Source of the DNA: UBA1172 sp002457135
GTDB lineage: Bacteria > Pseudomonadota > Alphaproteobacteria > Puniceispirillales > UBA1172
NCBI GenBank assembly: GCA_965660935.1
Contig: CBFIBR010000001.1
Span: 1 to 64,000, forward strand
DNA: 64,000 bases
Direction: 5' to 3'
This document shows, in pieces, positions 60,352 to 64,000 of this stretch. Within the stretch, counting starts at the first letter, position 1. Every line of letters starts with the position of its first letter. The position numbers and the translations under genes were made by a program. Under the pieces are notes generated by a model. That model made no database searches, was not told the origin of the DNA, and was given only the letters and a program-made list of their open reading frames with translations.

Positions 60352-62255
60352 CGCGCCCCTGTTTCGTGGCCCTGACGGCGCGTGGCGGTATTCTCGCCCG
60401 CCGTCTGGCTGATGTTTTTGGCGGTGAGTGGCACGCCACCCGCCGCGCTGCGGATAGCGGGGCCGGTGAGCCGGATCAGCGGATTGATGATGTGATCCCC
60501 CATTTGAGGAGCCTCTTTCTGGCAGGGCGGCCAGTCATCGGGGTTTGCGCGGCGGCTATCCTGATCCGGGCCATTTCGGCCCATACCCGGTCCAAGCACA
60601 GCGATGCCCCGGTGCTGGCGTTGAGTGATGACGGGAAGATCATCGTTCCGCTGCTGGGCGGGCATCACGGGGCCAACAGGCTGGCTGAGGCTATTGCCAC
60701 GGAAACAGGCGGCGTTGCAGCGATCACCACAGCGGGCGACCGTGCCTTCGGGATTGCGCTCGATGAACCCCCCGCCGGGTTTGTGCTGGCTGATCCGGAC
60801 AGCGCCAAGGCGGTGATGGCTGGCCTGCTCGAAGGACGCAAAGCGGTGCTTTCCGATGATCTGCCGGACCATCTGGCTGAAACCGCCAAAGAATGGCGTG
60901 ACTGGCTCAGCCCCATTGCCGCCAGCTCTGATGATCGTGATGATGCCTTGCGGCTTCACCTCAGCCTCAGGCCAGCGGAAGGGGCCTTGGCGGATTGTGT
61001 TTTCCATCCCCGGCGGGTCTGCCTCGGGCTTGGTGCCTCACGCCATTGCCCGGTGGATGAAATGCATGATCTGGTCCGGCGCGGGCTGGACCAGGCCGAT
61101 ATCGCCTTGGCCGCAATCGAGGGCGTTTACAGCGTTGACCTGAAGGCGGATGAGCGGGCTATCCTTGCGATGGCGGATGCAGCCGGGCATCGGCTCCACC
61201 TCTTCACCCCTGATCAGCTTGAGGCTGAGACCCCGAGGCTTCATGAACCATCAGAGGTGGTGATGCGGGAGGTCGGATGCCACGGCGTGGCGGAGGCTTC
61301 AGCCCTTGCCGCCGCTGGCCCTGACGGGGTCGTCCTGCTCCCCAAAATACGCGATGCCCATGCCACCATGGCACTGGCCCTCAAGCCCGATGGGGCAGGG
61401 CCGTCTCAATCGTCAAGGCATAACGGCAGGGTGATGCTGGTCGGTATTGGCCCGGGCCAGCATGACTGGCGCACGCCTGAAGCCACCGCCATGATCGCCT
61501 CAGCCGATGAGCTGGTGGGTTACGGGTTTTATATTGATCTTCTCGGCGGGTTGTCCCACGGCAAGCCGAGGCGGGATTTCGCCCTTGGTGAGGAGGAGGC
61601 GCGGTGCCGTTACGCGCTGGAACAGGCCGCCCTTGGCCGTGATATGGCGATCATCTGTTCCGGTGATGCCGGTATTTATGCCATGGGGGCGCTGGTCTAT
61701 GAGCTGCTGGCCCGTGATGAGGCTGAGGCCGGAGTCAGTCAGGCTGCTCGCCGGGTTGAGGTGATGACCGCCCCGGGCGTATCGGCGTTGCAGGCGGCGG
61801 CGGCCCGGTCAGGGGCCATTCTCGGCCATGATTTCTGCACCATTTCCCTGTCTGATCTGCTGACGCCATGGGATCAGATCGAACAGCGCATTGAGGCCGC
61901 CGGCCTGGGTGATTTCGTCATTGCCTTCTATAATCCGGTGTCGCGCCGCCGCCGTGTCGGCATGGCAAAGGCGAAGGCTATTCTGCTCAACCATCGCCCG
62001 GCGGATACTCCGGTGGTGCTGGCCACCAGCCTTGGCCGCCCTGAAGAGGAAATCCGCCATCGCAATCTTGGCGATCTCGATATTGATGAAATTGACATGA
62101 TGACGGTGGTGATGGTCGGTGCCTCCACCAGCCGCCGTATCGCCCATGCCGGGGGGGAAGCTGTCTTCACCCCGCGCGGTTACGCCAAGCATCTGGATAG
62201 CCCGGCGCAATCGGCAGAGCATCAGTCCGATACCAATGAGGAAACCCCGCTATGA
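60342..62255 (+). CDS. cobJ: Fused CbiG (cobalt-precorrin-5A hydrolase) / CobJ (precorrin-3B C17-methyltransferase)
   Basis: A 637-residue two-enzyme fusion. Residues 1-about 345 are a complete CbiG: an N-terminal domain (VALTARGGILARRLADVFGG, GRPVIGVCAAAILIRAIS, LLGGHHGANRLAEAIA) and a C-terminal CbiG/CobE-like part (LGLGASRHCPVDEM, AALAAIEGVYSVDLKADE, GCHGVAEASALAAAG). Residues about 360-605 are CobJ (VGIGPGQHDWRTPEA, YIDLL, SGDAGIYAMG, PGVSALQAAAARSG, HDFCTISLSDLLTPW, FYNPVSRRRR). CobJ methylates C17 with ring contraction; CbiG opens the delta-lactone and releases acetaldehyde in the cobalt-early route. It overlaps cobI and cobM. No cobG or cobZ is seen. Confidence 0.9.
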   Translation: MDLTRPCFVALTARGGILARRLADVFGGEWHATRRAADSGAGEPDQRIDDVIPHLRSLFLAGRPVIGVCAAAILIRAISAHTRSKHSDAPVLALSDDGKIIVPLLGGHHGANRLAEAIATETGGVAAITTAGDRAFGIALDEPPAGFVLADPDSAKAVMAGLLEGRKAVLSDDLPDHLAETAKEWRDWLSPIAASSDDRDDALRLHLSLRPAEGALADCVFHPRRVCLGLGASRHCPVDEMHDLVRRGLDQADIALAAIEGVYSVDLKADERAILAMADAAGHRLHLFTPDQLEAETPRLHEPSEVVMREVGCHGVAEASALAAAGPDGVVLLPKIRDAHATMALALKPDGAGPSQSSRHNGRVMLVGIGPGQHDWRTPEATAMIASADELVGYGFYIDLLGGLSHGKPRRDFALGEEEARCRYALEQAALGRDMAIICSGDAGIYAMGALVYELLARDEAEAGVSQAARRVEVMTAPGVSALQAAAARSGAILGHDFCTISLSDLLTPWDQIEQRIEAAGLGDFVIAFYNPVSRRRRVGMAKAKAILLNHRPADTPVVLATSLGRPEEEIRHRNLGDLDIDEIDMMTVVMVGASTSRRIAHAGGEAVFTPRGYAKHLDSPAQSAEHQSDTNEETPL

Positions 62256-63073
62256 CTGTCTTTTTCATCGGGGCTGGCCCCGGCGATCCTGATCTGATCA
62301 CCGTCAAGGGCAGGCGGCTGATCGAACAATGCCGATACTGCCTCTATGCCGGGTCGCTGGTGCCCGAAGCTGTTGTCGATGCCGCGCCTGAAGGGGCCGA
62401 GGTGGTGGATACAGCCTCCCTCACCCTTGATGACATCATGGCCATCATCGCCCGCGCCCATGGTGAGGGGGAGGATGTGGCTAGGGTTCATTCAGGGGAT
62501 CCATCGCTCTATGGCGCGATTGCCGAGCAGATCAGGCGGCTCCGCGACATGGATATTGATTACCGCATTATCCCCGGGGTGCCAGCCTATGCCGCCGCCG
62601 CCGCCGAAATGGGGGTTGAGCTGACCATCCCCGAGGTCGCGCAGAGCATTATCCTGACCCGAACCGCCATGAAATCCTCCGCCATGCCAAAGGGGGAAGA
62701 GCTGGAAAATTTCGCCCGCACCGGGGCAACCCTGGCCATTCACCTGTCGGTCCGCAACCTGCGTGAAATTGAACGCGTGCTGACCCCCTATTACGGTGCG
62801 GATTGCCCGGTGGTGATTGCCTACCGGGTTGGCTGGCCTGATCAGCATTTTCTCTATGGCACGCTGGCGACAATCCGGCGTAAGGTGCTGGATGCGAAAA
62901 TCACCCGGACGGCGCTGATCTTTATCGGTCCGGCCCTCAATGAAGTGAAGGATTTCAGGGATTCCGCCCTCTACGACAAGGATCATGTCCATGTCCTGAG
63001 GGTTCAGCGCGGCAATCAGGATGAGCGTGATCAATCCCCCGATAATACGCCCGAAAATACTACAGGGAACTAG
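62252..63073 (+). CDS. cobM: Precorrin-4 C11-methyltransferase
   Basis: A 273-residue tetrapyrrole methylase: MTVFFIGAGPGDPDLITVKGRRLIEQC, then GEDVARVHSGDPSLYGAIAEQIRRL, PGVPAYAAAAAEMGVELTIPEV and LAIHLSVRNLREI. It methylates C11 of precorrin-4. The C-terminal 20 residues are Asp/Gln/Asn-rich beyond the family core. It overlaps cbiG/cobJ by ATGA and meets the convergent cobB with a 4-bp overlap of stop regions. It is the last gene of the cbiX operon. Confidence 0.94.
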   Translation: MTVFFIGAGPGDPDLITVKGRRLIEQCRYCLYAGSLVPEAVVDAAPEGAEVVDTASLTLDDIMAIIARAHGEGEDVARVHSGDPSLYGAIAEQIRRLRDMDIDYRIIPGVPAYAAAAAEMGVELTIPEVAQSIILTRTAMKSSAMPKGEELENFARTGATLAIHLSVRNLREIERVLTPYYGADCPVVIAYRVGWPDQHFLYGTLATIRRKVLDAKITRTALIFIGPALNEVKDFRDSALYDKDHVHVLRVQRGNQDERDQSPDNTPENTTGN

Positions 63074-64000
63074 CCCTTCACCCCGGCGATCATGTGCATG
63101 TAGGAACCGGTGACGCTGCCCTTGACCAGCCCCGCCGGGCCGAGGTCATTGCCATTGCGGTCAGTCACGTCAAAAAGCGGCTCACCGTCTTCGGCAAGGG
63201 CGGTGGTGTAGTGAAATTCATGCCCCAGCAGGTGATCGGGCAGGGGCGCATCAGCCCGCCGCCTCAGCCGCCGGTAACCCAGATGTAACCTCGGGGTGGT
63301 GAAGGCTGTTTCCACATCCAGCAATCCTGTCATGGCAACACGCTCACCCTCGGCGCTGGTGATGGCCTGCCCCAGCACCATATAGCCCCCGCATTCACCA
63401 TGGATCGCTATGCCCCGCGCCGCCATGGCATGCAGCGACGACTGGAACTGGCGGGCATTGGCCAGTGCCTCAAGATGCAATTCGGGATAGCCGCCGGGCA
63501 GAAAGACAAATCCGGCATCAGGATCAGGGCCTTCATCCGCGAGGGGGGAAAAGGGGATGACCTCGGCCCCCATGCGCCGCCACCCTGCCATGAGATGCTC
63601 ATAGCCGAAACCAAAGGCGGCATCACGGGCCAGCGCGATCCGCTGGGCCGGGGGAGGCACAGCTTCCCGCATCTGGCCGGGTGGATGGAGTGCGCCAGAG
63701 GCCGCCATCAACGCCGCCACATCAATCCCGTCACATGTGAGATCGGCCGCAGCCTCAAGCAAGGCATCCAGATTGCCGTGATCATCAGCCTGAACCAGCC
63801 CGAGGTGACGCGATGGCATGGTGATCTGGTCACTGTCAGGCACGGCACCAAAAACGGTGATCCCCTGATCCTCCAGCGCATCACGGGCAAGGCTGGCATG
63901 GCGATCCGACCGGCACCGGTTGAGGATAACCCCGGCCAGATCAACCCCCGTGGCCCCGAGGCTGTCCCGAATGCCTGATGCAATCGCTGCAGCGGTTTCG
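63070..64000 (-). CDS. cobB: Cobyrinic acid a,c-diamide synthase, N-terminus outside window
   Basis: The frame runs off the right edge; a GTG at 63843 is internal, because the upstream codons continue the protein (ATGVDLAGVILNRCRSDRH). Visible parts are the end of the N-terminal ATPase domain (GVILNRCRSDRH) and the glutaminase domain with PGGYPELHLEALANARQF, the catalytic Cys in IHGECGGYMVLGQAI and a late EFHYTTALAEDGEPLFDV. CobB amidates the a and c carboxylates before cobalt insertion by CobN. It is convergent with cobM. Confidence 0.93.
   Translation of the reverse strand, partial: ETAAAIASGIRDSLGATGVDLAGVILNRCRSDRHASLARDALEDQGITVFGAVPDSDQITMPSRHLGLVQADDHGNLDALLEAAADLTCDGIDVAALMAASGALHPPGQMREAVPPPAQRIALARDAAFGFGYEHLMAGWRRMGAEVIPFSPLADEGPDPDAGFVFLPGGYPELHLEALANARQFQSSLHAMAARGIAIHGECGGYMVLGQAITSAEGERVAMTGLLDVETAFTTPRLHLGYRRLRRRADAPLPDHLLGHEFHYTTALAEDGEPLFDVTDRNGNDLGPAGLVKGSVTGSYMHMIAGVKG

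Noticed and set aside
63843..63843. GTG start for cobB within the window
   Set aside because: Upstream codons continue a CobB-like sequence to the window edge, so the gene is truncated by the window and not started here.

Overview
This window is a gene-dense, moderately GC-rich stretch of an alphaproteobacterial chromosome. The assignment rests on several lineage markers: a ChvI/ChvG two-component pair, a TIGR02300-type FYD-motif protein, alphaproteobacterial-type AddAB, a six-domain S1 protein next to cmk/aroA and ihfB, and an aerobic-type CobN/Q/O/H/I/J/L/M cobalamin set. The compact spacing plus a sulfolactate-degradation cluster suggests a marine heterotroph, perhaps SAR116-like. That taxon is inference and was not checked against a database.

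Layout. 1-9.4 kb: a truncated zinc-finger gene coupled to polA, an FMN split-barrel (HugZ-like) protein, chvI-chvG, a rapZ whose Walker A lysine is replaced by tyrosine, ahcY and tsaE. 9.6-16.4 kb: addB-addA and trxA. 16.4-26.2 kb, minus strand: aroA-cmk-rpsA, ihfB, lapA, trpF-trpB-trpA, accD, folC. 26.3-30.6 kb: the TIGR02300 protein, tRNA-Ala(GGC) with a terminator, a 10-TM metal exporter-like permease, thiamine pyrophosphokinase, a PlsC-like acyltransferase and a small acidic orphan protein. 30.9-38.8 kb, minus strand: a secreted three-repeat Ig-like protein, a VOC protein, a complete BMP/nucleoside-type ABC importer and a DMT permease. 38.9-42.3 kb: suyA-suyB-slcC-comC, a sulfolactate racemisation and desulfonation operon. 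42.4-46.2 kb: a FadB/FadJ-like bifunctional protein and a DmdC/FadE-type acyl-CoA dehydrogenase. 46.2-64 kb: cobalamin biosynthesis (cobC; a B12 riboswitch ahead of hupE; cobW-cobN-cobO-cobQ; cobD on the opposite strand; cbiX-cobH-cobL-cobI-cbiG/cobJ-cobM; cobB running off the right edge).

How the parts work together. The cobalamin genes cover most of the corrin ring and lower-ligand arm steps. They mix aerobic features (CobN chelatase, CobL, CobI, CobM) with features of the cobalt-early route (CbiX, CbiG). HupE and CobW probably supply and handle cobalt. The suy/slc/com enzymes would convert both sulfolactate enantiomers to pyruvate and sulfite.

The least expected features are: (i) four 17-bp tandem repeats between chvI and chvG that form a chain of ATGA-overlapping seven-codon mini-ORFs; (ii) the Walker A substitution in RapZ together with the absence of hprK and PTS genes at this locus; (iii) a divergent B12-box-like leader before cbiX; and (iv) a recurring pattern of short tandem duplications at gene ends and junctions.
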